DNA of 64,000 bases from Cricetomys ansorgei. Its lineage: Eukaryota > Chordata > Mammalia > Rodentia > Nesomyidae. Under the pieces are notes generated by a model. That model did not search any database, had not been told where the DNA came from, and saw nothing but the letters and a program-made list of their open reading frames with translations. Each line of letters opens with the position of its first letter. Position 1 is the stretch's first letter. Positions 39,791-54,190 of the stretch are shown piece after piece. Position numbers and translations under genes: made by a program. The stretch spans positions 18,603,001 through 18,667,000 of the forward strand of contig JAMJFZ010001133.1 of assembly GCA_026225945.1 (NCBI GenBank). Reading direction: 5' to 3'.

Positions 39791-39917
39791 ACTGGGCATG
39801 GAGGCTCACATCTTTAATTCCAGCACTCAGAAGGATCATTTTGAGTTCAAGGCCTGTCTGGGCTATACAGTGAATTCTAGGTTAGCCTGGGCTACAGAGT
39901 AAGACTGTTTCAAAAGT
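39791..39917 (+). mobile_element. B1 SINE
   Basis: The plus-strand landmarks are actgggcatggaggctcaca, tctttaattccagcactcag, gagttcaaggcctgtctggg, tagcctgggctacagagtaa. Confidence 0.8.
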
Positions 39918-41524
39918 GAACGAAAGAAAAAGGAAACCAAGATGAACAATAAAGTCAAGAAGGATGGCCTTTTGACTTTTACGATCTATTGTAGAGAGCT
40001 CAGGTGGGTGCTGGGTGCTGCCCTGGCTGGTTCAGTCCCCTCCCCCTCTTCCTCTCACCGGGGAGGGAGGCACCGCTCTGGGCCACTTCTAGATAAGGGT
40101 CATTCACGACTGTGTGTCCCACGGAGCAGAACTGACCACACTCACTCAATTCATGACAAGGCAGGTTTGTGGGAAGGTGAAGAAAGGAGTCAAGATGGAT
40201 AACTTGGCTCTGCCTTCTGCTCGGCAAAAGACAGCATCTCCTAAAAATGAGATAAAGCTGACTCCAGTACTAAACATACATGAAGACATCAGGTCCCAGA
40301 GATACAGCCTCTGAAGAGCCAGATAGAGCGAGCAAGTAGATAAACTCACTTGGGGTCAAGTCCATCAGTGTGATATCTTGGGGATGTCAGACCACTTCGT
40401 GCAGTGACTAGGGCCACAGGGGGGAGGCATGGGTACCTTCTGGGATGCTCAGGGCAATGGCTACATGCTAGAACTGATTGTGTGTATGTGCTGTGGTTTT
40501 GAGTTAAAACTTGACTACTTCACTATCCCTTAACTGTTCAAATTGTACAGATTATGAACAATACATGTCTAATTCTTAAGACAAAGCATCTTTAGTAACC
40601 TCGTTTAAAATCGCATACGATTCTTAATTACATATTTTATCCTAACTCTACGGCAGTAACACAAATAGAATTAAATAAGTAAAGCTCTGATGAGAAACCC
40701 ACAACACTTTTCAAGCCAAAATCAGACTCCCATTTACTGAACTGCTTTTCAGCGAGTCCCCAGCCCACTTTGATGGGGGTACTCCACTCTCTGGGGTGCC
40801 TCAGAGATGATGAGAGTCACATCTGATCACAGGGGCTTCGGAATGGCATCTCCCACCATGGGAGGGCACAGCCCCAGAGTCCAAGGCTCTTCCCAAGCCA
40901 TCTCCCCTGAATCTTCTAATGGAGGGTCAGCCCAGAGACAAGCGTTAAACAGACTGAATTTTAAAAATGGTGACCACATGATGGAGACAATAAGGCTGTA
41001 GGGAACACGTGATTAGGAAAAGATGGAACCTGAGTCAGAGGTGTACCTCACACACTGACAGCAGTGACAAGTCAAGCCAATAAAGGGGGCCCAGCTCTGG
41101 AAGGCGAGTTTCAAAACTGCTGGGTATTTATGTGCTAATCTAGGCTTTTCCACAGAATCTGAAACACCACAAGTATAACGCACTGAGAGTAACTAGAGGG
41201 CCAGGTCATGTACTAATGGAACAAAGCCCAGAGACCAGTCTTTCCCTGGGGGAGACCAAGGCTAGGAAGCCTTTGACTTGCTTGTAATCCATCTCTCAGG
41301 GAAACATTTTCATTAAGTTAACAGTGCTTGGCAAGCATCAGAAACACAGAATCTCACAGACAGATACAGGCAGAAAGAATCACAGTTCAATCCAAAAGCA
41401 ACACACAGAGGGGACATCAGAGTCCAGAGGCATGCAGAGAAGCCGTGAGGGAGCAGCTGAGAGACACTCAGGGCTGCCTCCCACGTGGCAGTGGGAGAAT
41501 GTGCAACACGGATCCAACTGCTTA

Positions 41525-42299
<775 letters not shown>

Positions 42300-42435
42300 T
42301 TAATAGGAGAGTCTAACAAGGAGAGAGGATCACGTTAGAGAGAACATTCTATACATTGAATTAGACATTTACTTAGACTGGAATCAGAGACAACAGCAGC
42401 CAGCAGACATTCATTACATATTCCCAACACATGCG

Positions 42436-42436
<1 letters not shown>

Positions 42437-42527
<91 letters not shown>
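42437..42527 (-). repeat. (GT)n-(GC)n-(GT)n tract 170 nt before IS6 exon 8A
   Basis: The tract is 91 bp of unbroken alternating purine-pyrimidine: AC repeats (42437-42470), gtgcgcgcgc (42471-42480), AC repeats (42481-42527). In the Cacna1d transcript it reads as GU repeats around a GC core, ending 170 nt upstream of the first IS6 exon. GU repeats are known binding sites for TDP-43 and CELF-type splicing factors. Whether they act here is inference. Confidence 0.9.
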
Positions 42528-42529
<2 letters not shown>

Positions 42530-42844
42530 CACACAAGCATGCCTGCATACAAAAAGAAGCCTCATGGAGTCTTTTAGGCCAGACCAGATCCTGTCCCAGG
42601 TGAGGAAACAAGCTGAGATTGGGCTACATCTCAGGACACTGCCCTGATCAGGAGTTTGCAGAGGAAGTCTCCGTAGAGGATGGAGTTAGGGCTTACCTAG
42701 GTCCTGGCTGCTCTCAGCCTCACATGCTAGTCCTAAGCACCTTTAAAATTCCATGGAAAAGTCTAACTATAGGATCAAACCTGTAATATTTGACTCTATA
42801 AACTTCCAAAAATGCTAAAACAAACAATCCCCCCAAAAATATTA

Positions 42845-42975
42845 GCTGGGCACATGGCATTTGATTCAGCACCTGGGAGGCAGACAGAACTCTGAGAGTT
42901 CAAGGCTCGACTGGTTTACATTGAGAATTTAGGCCTGCCAGCTACACAGTGAGACCCACTCTCAAAATACATAAA
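42845..42975 (+). mobile_element. B1-like SINE, diverged
   Basis: The plus-strand pieces agctgggcacatggcatttg, gattcagcacctgggaggca, gagttcaaggctcgactgg, agctacacagtgagacccac end in an A-rich tail. Confidence 0.7.
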
Positions 42976-45807
42976 TAAAGCAATCACTGTTTGAAGGCTA
43001 CCATCCCATCCATCTACCCAACATAGCCCGGCCTACCTAGGGTTTGTATTATCTGCAGTCAGTGAGGTCAAGAGCTGACATGCGTTAAGGGGAATGGTTT
43101 TTTCCTTCTCAGTTGTACCTACTAAAAGAACCTAGCTTTAACTGAGATCTGCCCACTCCAACTCTGCGACCCCACAGGTGTTCAAAACAGGCAGGGCTGG
43201 GCCAGAGGAGCACCTGACTCTACCTGGAGGAGTTCAACTGCTTATTCAGGCACGGCCTCCTTGTCAGACCTTCCAGGAAGGCTTAGGAGTGGCTTGCATA
43301 CAGGTGCTAAATAGATCACAGCTGAATGGAGCTTTCCAGCAGCGCAGACCAGTGTTCAGTGGGGCAAACACCTTGCTGAGGAGATGTTCAGGTCCAAACA
43401 GGTTAACAAAATAAATGACTGCAGGCCCGGCTCTGCAGAAGCATCCTGAAACCTCGGCCAATGAATGACCTGGGCAGGCCTGGGGCTCTTGTCTGGCAGG
43501 TGCAAATCTACAAGGTTTTAAGCCCTGTGCCTTTTTGCACATTATCTGCTGCTAGGTTTTAGCTTTACAGAAAGAGACTCATGCATTTCACAATGTTTGC
43601 CTCACGTAGAAGCCAAACAGGAAACGGGAACATTAAAAAAAATTACCTAACATCTGTTGCTGAAGTCTAGGGAGAGGGCATTAGCTCTCTTATGAAACAC
43701 CTGTTTGGCCACATGAAAACTGATGTACTTAATAGAACCCCCATCCATCTGCACATCGGCAATTAGAGGAATGAATGAGCCAGGGCCATGGCTCCAATTG
43801 TTGATCTAATTAAGCTGGATAAACTAATTTCAGCAGGAAGGCAGAGGGTAATTCTTCCAAAGCAACTACACCGCCAAACTTATTTAAAAACCCACATGTA
43901 AGGGCAGAAACAGGCTGCCTGGCATGGCAGCCACTGCTCTGGCCATGAATCAACACCTGTGATAGAAATGTCTTGTCTCTTCTAGAGCAGAGTGTAGACC
44001 GGCAGAGGAGAGAGAGTCCTGGTGCAGGGCTCCCATTAGACACCTCACTCTTGAGACTGGCACGGTCCGCTGACCCTCTGCCTCACCAGCCCTCCCGGGG
44101 CCTCACCGGTGTCTCACTGGTAACAGCTGTTTGCTCTACTGCAGAGGGAACATCTTATTTAAAGAAATGAAGATGCATTTGAACTTCTTGGGAAGATGTG
44201 CTCTGTGGACTTGCATTTTCTCAAACCACTGTCACCCAGGACAGCTGAAGAGGACCGAGGAGTGGCGGGTGCTAAGCATGGCCAACTGGAGCATCTCTTC
44301 TCTTTGCCAGAAGAGTCAGGGCCAGTCTTTCTCTTCCCAAACCTACTGCAGAGCTGAGCCCTTAAAGCTTATCATATACGTGGGGGGAAAATCACAATTG
44401 CTGGGCTGGTCCCCCAAATTCCCACATCAAAGATGCATTCTCTGCTCGGGGCTTTGCCTGCAGGTCCTTCATCGATGATGGTGACATCAGCACTTTTAGA
44501 TTCATTTTAAAAGAATTTATGTCGGTCTCATCACAGAGGACCACCTGGCACCCAAGACAACTTTCTATTTGGCTTTGGTTTTCTTATTGTAAAGGCTTAA
44601 GTGCCCATGTGTGCCTCAAGTTAGAGGAAAGCATAAGGCTTTTTGGTTCTAACTGCTGGAAGCTGCTGGAGTGCCTCAGAAAATGTGCTATGGGAGAGGC
44701 AAGCCCTCACTGCAGGGGCACCGGAGACTTTCCCACGTGCTTCAACCGAGAGGATCAGTCAGGTAACCATGAGTACTTGCAATTAAGGTCTGTCAGCCAG
44801 ACCCTACATCCCTGTGTTCCCTGAGAAAGCTTGGTGCTAACACAGAGGTCATAGGGGACTCAGATAGACAGCAGCTGCCTAAAAACAATACTTTGCTTCA
44901 ATTTCCTATATTCAAAAACATCTCCTTTGAAGTAAAAAAAAACACTCCTCTAAGTTGAAGGAAAAAAAAGATCATGTCGTCTAATTTTGCGTCTTGTGTA
45001 TGAGGGCATCAGAGCCCCGAGGAATCCAGTACCCCGGGTGCCTCGCCCGTTCTTCCTCTGCATTCCACTGCCCTCACTATGGACAGAGACATCTGTGTGA
45101 GCCAAACAGCACTTTAAATGTTTGTGGAGCTCACTTTGCAAAAGTCTACATTTCCCCAGCAGCAGTTCATGATCCCAGCTCCCCACACCCCCAAATAGCT
45201 CTGCTCCAGGTGTGCCTTTGTGCACATCCCTTTCCAAGACCCTGGCAGACTTTGCCAGACACTCTTGAGAATTATGGCCTAAGTGCACTGGAGAACACTG
45301 ACTAAATATAAACTTGTCTAGAAGCAAAGACTTTGTCCACCATGTACCAAAACTTACACATTGAAAAGTCTGTTTGCAATGGATATTTAAAACGGAAATC
45401 TCCTTTCTCTCCCAGGGGAATGGATAAAAATACTCAGACACAGTCATCTATACCAACTAGCCAATGGGCTCATTCCAGCGGAAGAGTGGCAACAATTGTA
45501 TCTGTCGAGCACCCACTCTGGGCCAGGCTCTGTACTGGGCAGAGATGTTCTGTTCTAGAACAAGTTGTGTGGCCTCCAGCTGACTGTGGCCCATAAAATA
45601 TGGGGAAAGTTTAGTTCCTTGGCTCCTGCCTATCTTTATGATGAGCTAATAAATGCAATCAACAAGTGATTAAAATAATCCTGAGGTGTCTCAGACAGTA
45701 AGGTTTTAGAGGACACCCTGGAAGACTTCACTCAGCTGCCCCCTAGTGTTGCGGGAGAATAGTAAGGCCAGCAGTTCCTCAACTGTGACATAAAGGCCAA
45801 ATCTACT

Positions 45808-45810
<3 letters not shown>

Positions 45811-45859
<49 letters not shown>
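45811..45859 (+). repeat. (CA)n microsatellite
   Basis: About 24 uninterrupted CA dinucleotides. Confidence 0.95.
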
Positions 45860-45861
<2 letters not shown>

Positions 45862-46931
45862 CTCAACAGCTAAAAATGGGGCTCCCTGTATAAATGGTTG
45901 CAGGGATGGGGTAAAAAGAAGAACATTTTATGATGTATGAAAACCACAGGGAATTCAGATTTCAGAGCCCATCGATGAAGTCCAGCCAAGAAAGATTCAT
46001 ATCTACTCAGCCATGCTCACTCTATGGCTGGCTCCAAGCTCAATGGCAGAGTTGATGGCCAGGATGGGAACCACATGCCTGCAAGGCCAAACTTATTCAC
46101 TCTTAGGCCCCTTATTAAAGAGTTCACAGATCTCTGCCCTTAGTCAAGGACTACGAAGTCTTGCTGGAGGACCCTGAGGATGTTCAGGGGTCTCTACACT
46201 GCTTCTGTCTTCTAGATCTCAGATCTTCTATGAAGACTGTGTAGACCAGTGTTGGGAAATTACATGTGCTCCTCCATCATCATAAAGGCGTACGTAATTC
46301 ATAGAGGAGGTAATTAAGTTGTCAAATTATTAACTGTAATTGTCATAGCAACAATAAAAATAATTTTTATCATCACAGGTGATACTTAAAAGTTCTCAGA
46401 AAAGCAAGTGGAAACTTGTGTTTCTGGGTACCAGGAAGCTTTCTCTTCTTTGGTCACCCACTCCTGAAGTTTTCCCTGTGTGACAACAGGGCAACTGCTG
46501 TGAGAGGATTCATGTGCAAAAATACAAGACAAACTATCAAAATGACCATTAGGCAAGGCTTGTTGGATCAGCATCTGGCAGTTCACTGTGACAACAGAGA
46601 GGAAATAAAGCCAAGAAAGCCACGCTTTTACTTTAAAAAAGAAAAAGAAAAAAAGGAAAAAAAGGAAAAAAATTTTCTCCTCTGTTTGTGGGAGGAAAAA
46701 CAGAGTCTGGACTTTTGTGGATGATGTGCTGTTTATCAGCTATTTCAAGGGAGGACTGGAACCTGAGGCTTTGCTCTGCTTAGGAATGCAACTTAGGAAG
46801 CATAAGGGAAAATCAGCACTTCACCCAACCCGGGAGCTCCGTGCCTGACAATGCCCATCCTTCCTCTCCATGGGAAGGTAATTGCTTGTAGCTATAATTA
46901 ACATTTGTGTCTACAGATACACATGCACGCA

Positions 46932-46953
46932 ACACACACACACACACACACAC
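46932..46953 (+). repeat. (CA)n microsatellite, short
   Basis: About 11 CA dinucleotides just upstream of the Tigger-like transposon. Confidence 0.85.
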
Positions 46954-47041
46954 TCCTACAACAATCAGAAAAGGGATGAACGACAAACAAGCTACAACAT
47001 GGTGGTGATGCCCGGTGAAGCTGTTCAATTAACTGAACATA

Positions 47042-47337
47042 CAGTCGGCCTTCAGCATCTGCAGGACCAGCTGCAGCCAAAGCTGCTCAAGCTCTTAGGT
47101 GAAAGAGCGCAGTATTTGCATATGACCTCTACCCACATAACCCCGTACACTGTAAATCATCTCTGGGATACTTTCAATTCCTAATAGCATGCAACAGGGA
47201 GTAATTACAAAACAAGTCTGCACATATTCAATGCAGATGCTTTTACCCCAGTGAGTTATTTTCAATCTGCATTTGGTTCAATCAGATGTGGGACTGAAGC
47301 TGTGGATGCAGGGTCTGTAGATACCGAGGGCTGGCTG
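47042..47337. mobile_element. Tigger/MER2-like non-autonomous DNA transposon
   Basis: A 296-bp element begins CAGTCGGCCTTCAGCATCTG and ends GATACCGAGGGCTGGCTG, with matching inverted termini. It is flanked by TA dinucleotides (47040-47041 and 47338-47339), the target duplication of the Tc1/mariner-pogo group. The ends resemble MER2/Tigger elements, which fossilised early in mammals. It has no coding capacity. Confidence 0.8.
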
Positions 47338-48346
47338 TACAGGAATGCCTACGATCTCACAAACACAGTGTTCACCAGAGAAGGGAAGCAAAACCCATGG
47401 CTAAGCATCAGATGGCACATTCTCTGAAGGTAGAGGGTGATGGGAAACTCTGTCAAGTTGAGGACTGAGAAACTATCAGAGGCCACCTCTCCATTTCTAA
47501 GCCTTTTCTCTAGAAGCTGCCTATTCAGGAAGTACTATTAATTTCCTCTAAACAATTCACTATTGGAATGCTTGTTGGATCCATTTCGATTTGGACTCAA
47601 AGTCTACATGCTAGCTGTATTTACCAGCAACTCTATAACTACTATGGGGTAAAAACGATTCCTAAATTTCTGTTAGTTTTAAAAATTTACCTATAAACGA
47701 AGTCACTTTGGGAAAGCTGCTGCACCCTATTAACAGCAAACCCTCTGGCTCTGACAGGAATCAGATCCTGTGGGAGGGTCAGCCAGCCCTGATATTTTGA
47801 GGTACCTTCTTTACCATCTCTGCCAGAGCCCTCTGGCTCAAAAGAGAGAGGCATGGAGGCAGGACTTATGTTGTCCTGGCTGGTGGCAATGCTGGGGATA
47901 CAAGAGGGAAGTAGAATGGGAGAAAAGTTAGTGGTGAGCTATGGTCATGTGACGCTATGGGATGCATGAGAGGGGCCCTGGCTGTGTTCCCCTCCTTCTC
48001 TTCAGGATCGAGTGAAATAACTGCCTGCATGCACGGACTGTGGGAGTCCAGGGACCTCTTCCTCAGGGAATGTCACTGTGGCTCTCTGAAGTTAACCAGG
48101 ACAGCCCTGACCTCCTAGAGCTCCCAGAAGGGATTAGTGGGCAGGGACAACTATAGTTAGGAACAAGTCTCCAAGCAGCACTGGGAGGTGGAGGACTAAA
48201 GGCGGGTGCTAGTGCCATGGGGCTGTCCCCTGGAGCAGGAGGGGGGCTTACAAGTGAGCAGGGGGGGTTGGTCTGCTTCCCTGACCAAAGAACCGACCTC
48301 CAGGACTCCTCGCTCAGCCAGCTGCCCTCACTAAGAAACATGTCTA

Positions 48347-49207
<861 letters not shown>

Positions 49208-49424
49208 TTAAGACGACACTTCAAATGAGCCGGAAACATAATTCCTAATGGTGCTTGCTCTACGTATGACACACAGTAATAAAATTCAGAGAGATTTCAA
49301 AGCTGTTAATTAATACTAAGCCTGGATATGAGATGAACTAAAAAGGGACTCTTAAAAATCATTTGATCCAACTGCCCCACTAGGCAGATGAAAAACTAAG
49401 GCCCAGAGAAGGGTAGCCAGCATT

Positions 49425-49570
49425 AAAATCATTCTTTCACTTATGGATCCCTTTAACAAAACCACCCAATATCTACTATATGCAAAATATCGGGGGGTAG
49501 TGCTTTGAGTGATATAGGGATGAATTATACAACAGTGGCTCTCTCAAAGAGGTTATAGTCTAGAAAGAAA
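49425..49570 (+). repeat. Ancient mammalian repeat remnant
   Basis: The stretch acccaatatctactatatgc, gatatagggatgaattatac, caaagaggttatagtctaga resembles a MIR/L2-age interspersed repeat (the 'lists of tissue size, gadget, tactatgtgcc' type pattern). The family is not certain. Confidence 0.4.
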
Positions 49571-51289
49571 TATGAGAATTTAACGCAAATTACTCTCAGG
49601 TAGTACACAAATGCTACATGAACAGAAACAGAAAATTAAAGAGGAATAAAAACATATAGGGTGGGGACAGAGGACTTGAAGTAGCTTCCCACTTTTCTGG
49701 GCCTGAAGACAGATCCCCACAGGTAGGGCTCAGCAGAGAACCCAACACAGAAGTAAATACACACCGTGAGCTGGGAGGTGTCGTCCCAGCTAGTCAGAAA
49801 GGCTATCAGCAAAGAGAAGACCACAGCCATGCCATTCTGGGTTTGGGATTTGGGTTTGGAGTCGGACTTGAGGCCATTAACGAAAGTTACCTCAGACAGA
49901 GCAACTGGACAACAATGAGCTTGAAAGGCAGAGAGAGGGCTCAAGAGAGCTGGGCTCTGGGAAGCTCGGAATGCAGGGAGGGGTGGCTGCTGACTGAAAG
50001 GAATGTGTCTTAGGAGTGCTCCAGTGACCTCAGCCAGGGTCAGGGACAAATTACAGCTGTCCCCCATTACACCCCCAAAGAAAAAAAATCCCTTCAAATG
50101 CTTCTAAGGGTGGTGGTCTGTCTAGAATGGAGGAGACAAGGGGAACAGCAGAAGGCTGAGGGGCAGCTAGAGAAAGGTTGGGTTTCAATACTTGGTATAA
50201 AGTCAGGGTGTAGGTGTCCTGCAGCTAAACCGGGGGGCGGGGGGGCTTCTGAGATGAGAACCTCCAACAGAACTCACAAGGCAGGCACAGACTTCCTTCT
50301 GCCAAGGAAGAAGACACAGTGACAGGGAACAAAAGGGAAGCGGGAACCCAGAGCCTGCATCAGAACTGGGGCTTCCTGGCTCAATGGTTATTAGTATCTT
50401 ACTCTCTCCACCTCTCATGGCCTCAGCTTCTATATGGGTCACTCCTTTGCTCTTTCTCCCCCTTCTTATCCCCCTCCCCATTTATTCAAAGAAAGAAAGA
50501 AGAAGCTGAGATACTTAAGAGTAAAATAAAGCAGCATCCAGAATAAACCAGGAAGAAGACAAGAAACCCTAGTGGCTACAATAACTGTTTTCCCCTGGTA
50601 AGCACCGGCCGGGGCGGGTGGGCAGGGAAGAGGGAAGGCTGACAAGAGGACTTCACTCCCAGCAAGACCCCGTCTCCCTAAAGCCTTCTTTGCAGCTAAA
50701 ATTCTAAGCCTGTCTTTGAATGTTCAAATGGTTTCTTTGAAAACAAGACGATTTTTAATGTTTCTGTCTATTGCAGGCAATAAACAGTAAGAAAGGCATC
50801 GGCTCTCGTATACATGGACGGTTTCTTGGCTGCTCTTTTGATATTTTCTTTTCTATTTTTATTTTTATTTTTTTTTAGACATGGATGGGCCACTCCAAAG
50901 CACCTAAGAGTTAGCTCTTAAGTGCTACTGCAGTGAACCATTTGTCTCATGAATGTATTCATGTTTCGTGTAACTACTGTATTTCAGATTGGTGAAACTT
51001 ATGAGATAATATCAAGTTGCAGCGCAGAGTGAGCACATCTGCTTTCATTGCATTCAGCTCCTTGGGATGTAATCAGCATGTACACTAGAAAGGCGCAGGA
51101 CGGATGCCGTGCCAGGGCGAGGAGACCTGGGTCTGGCCCTGTGTGGCTTCCCATCAACTGTGAGAGTTCAAAGGTCACTACCTCCTAATTGGCCTCACTG
51201 AGCTCTTCTGCAAGACCCTGAGAGCCACCCGGAGGATCTTCAGTGCTGTTTCCATCTTTACGATCTAGGGTCCCAGCTTAGTCCTTTCT

Positions 51290-51428
51290 TTTGTTTGAGA
51301 CAGGTTCTCACTATTTAGCTCTGGCTGTCCTGGAATTGGCTGTGAAAACCAGGTGGCCCTGAACTCAGATCTGCCTGTCTCTGCCTCCTGAGTGCTGGGA
51401 TTAAGTGTGTGCACCACCACGCTTGGCG
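51290..51428 (-). mobile_element. B1 SINE
   Basis: The plus strand reads tttgagacaggttctcacta, ggctgtcctggaattggctg, ctgcctcctgagtgctggga, ttaagtgtgtgcaccaccac. Confidence 0.85.
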
Positions 51429-51542
51429 CTCTTAGATTCTGAACATTGACTAGATAATAGAATTTAGGTAGTCAGAAAGACCCACGAAGGTTCACACGTC
51501 TCCCTCCCTCCTCGTACAAATATAATTTCAAATAATATTTTT

Positions 51543-51775
51543 AAATGTGCTGGTGAGATGGTTCCACAGGCAAATGGATTTGCTGCCAAGCCCAGTGCCC
51601 TGAGTTCAATCCCTGGGACCCATACGGAACACGGCGAGAACGGATTCCTGCAAGTTGCCCTCTAACCTTCACAATGTGTGCCATGGCACACATGCACTTG
51701 AATACACACACCCCACAGATGCCGCACGCGTGCGCGCATGTGTGCACGCATAGATAAAAAATGTAATAAATTTGT
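51543..51775 (+). mobile_element. B3-type SINE
   Basis: The plus-strand landmarks are gctggtgagatggttccaca, gagttcaatccctgggaccc, tgcaagttgccctctaacct, and a CA-rich tail with the palindrome gcacgcgtgc. Confidence 0.8.
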
Positions 51776-53049
51776 AAAAATAATTCCACATGACTCAACC
51801 ATGCTCCTTTGGAATGAAGTTGCCTTTCCCTTAGTGAGCATCTACTCGGTGCACCCAAAAATTATATTCTGTGGAACAGCCTCAATCTTTAGGAGTGAGA
51901 AGACAATGTTCTGTAAGTACAGCCGCACACTCCTGGGTGTCTTCAATGACTCCAGGTGCTGGAGAAGAAACCACTAAGCCCACAGCTGAAAACAGCATGG
52001 CCTGGAAGCCCCAACCCTCTCTCCCCAAGCCCATTCAGATCTGAAGAAAATGTTCCCTGGCACAATCAGTTAAAAGGTGGGCTTCAGGCCAGAGTCTCAT
52101 TTCTCTCTGGTGACCTGTCAGAGTGAGATGCAGACCACCACAAATTTGAAGTAGCCCTGTGTCTTGGAGGAAGAGGAGCAGAAAACTGTTCTTCGGAGTT
52201 TGCAGAGCACTAACCCTTCTGTGGAAGCCTCCTTAGCCCGAAGAGCCAAGGCCAGGCCAGGCCAGTTCTGAGAGTTTTCACTGGCAAGAGCTGCTCACAC
52301 ACACAAAAGCCACAGCCCCGTGTCTGCACGCAGCACACGCCACAGGCGGGCTGACCTGTCATTTGCTCTTTAGGGGAAAAAGGCTGTCATGGTTACTTTG
52401 AAATTAGATTAAGCTGTGACAACTGAATCTGAAAGAGCATATTTGCTCACTAAGCTTCACGTTTCATCATGTTACACTTAACAGTGCCAGCCATTGCCAA
52501 GGTATTTCTTTCTCTCAATTGATTCCAGACAGTTCTGTGGTTTTTGACTTGCAGTGATCTTTTTCAGTGAAAATAAATGAACCATCTGGAAAAATAAGTA
52601 CACTTAAAACACCACTTCCTACATTTTAAATGTTAAATTTGGAAATGTAGTATTTTTATTTCCAGAGGAGTTTGGTGTGTCCTGAGTGCCTACGGTTTAA
52701 TAAAACTTCATGAAGATGTTTGGGGAGGAAAAGAACCAGTGTTCTGATGGCTTTATGAGTTGTGGAAAGCGGGTTGCCCAGCAGCCCTGTATCCTTGCCC
52801 CGGCTCTGAGTAGTCCACCTCCTCAGAAGCACCCATGCTAGGACAGGAATGAAGATGTCTACATGCTCAAGGCCCCAGAAAACTCAGTCTTCTCAAGGGC
52901 AGAGCTCATGCCGCAAAGGCCAGCCAGGTGTCTTAAGGAAGATCTTCCCCACAACGTGCCCAGAGGTCAGAGTCAGCAGGCAAGCAGAGCAGGCATTGAC
53001 TGGCATGGCAGGGTCTACTGGGAGGTGCCAGTCTCCCTCACACCTGCTA

Positions 53050-53150
53050 GAGTTCTCCTTCATGGTCTTGTGAGGTTCTCATAACCACCACATGGGGTAG
53101 TGCCTGGTGCGCAGGTGTGGAAACGGATATGTTCATTCCTCTTCTCAGAG
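53050..53150 (-). repeat. MIR-like remnant
   Basis: The sequence ggttctcataaccaccacat, ggggtagtgcctggtgcgca, ggtgtggaaacggatatg fits the reversed MIR 3' half. It is weak. Confidence 0.4.
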
Positions 53151-53249
53151 AGAGACAGGTATCATCACTAGCAGTGGAGCCCAATCTAAGTTTCCAGAAG
53201 TCCAGCCCCACTGCTGCTCCCCACTCAGAGCCCTCCAACTTCAATACTA

Positions 53250-53729
<480 letters not shown>

Positions 53730-54009
53730 TTAGTCTGTCACCCAGGTAAGCAAAACAGTATGATAATAGTAGTTATTTTTGAACAAGGGCTAATTCTGGG
53801 TGCCTGCTAACTAAATAAAAGGAAGGCTAAGCAAAGGCGGAGAACCTGTCCTGGAACCCCCAACCCGCCCTGCTGCCTGAAAGACCTCGGACAGAGACTA
53901 CTCAGATCTGTGCTCATGCCGACAAAGCAACCAGAAGCCAAGACTCATTGGGGATCCCAAGAGGACAAAGTGCGCTGCCTCGATGACAGTGATCTTGGGG
54001 TCACGGCTT

Positions 54010-54190
54010 GTGAGCGCAAGCTGTATGCTAAGTACTTCGCATCGGTCACCATGCCCATCCTCTCACACCGTCATGACCCCTTTGCCCATGTGCGAAAACA
54101 GAGTTGACGGGAGAGACTCATCTGCTCACGGTCAGACCACCAGTGGCAGGGCTGATATTTAGATTCAGGTGTTGTGGCTGGTGAGGATGG
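54010..54190 (-). repeat. MIR SINE remnant
   Basis: The plus strand reads tatgctaagtacttcgcatc, ccatcctctcacaccgtcat, ctgctcacggtcagaccacc, agtggcagggctgatattta, the reversed MIR order. A separate MIR-like tail (caaggtgcccaagaaatgtc) follows at 54235-54310 on plus. Confidence 0.55.

Noticed and set aside
42437..42527. CRISPR-like or other direct-repeat array
   Set aside because: It is a plain dinucleotide microsatellite. The genome is mammalian and no spaced repeats exist in the window.
42335..42611. Cys/Val repeat frames on the minus strand
   Set aside because: They are translation of the GT repeat tract.
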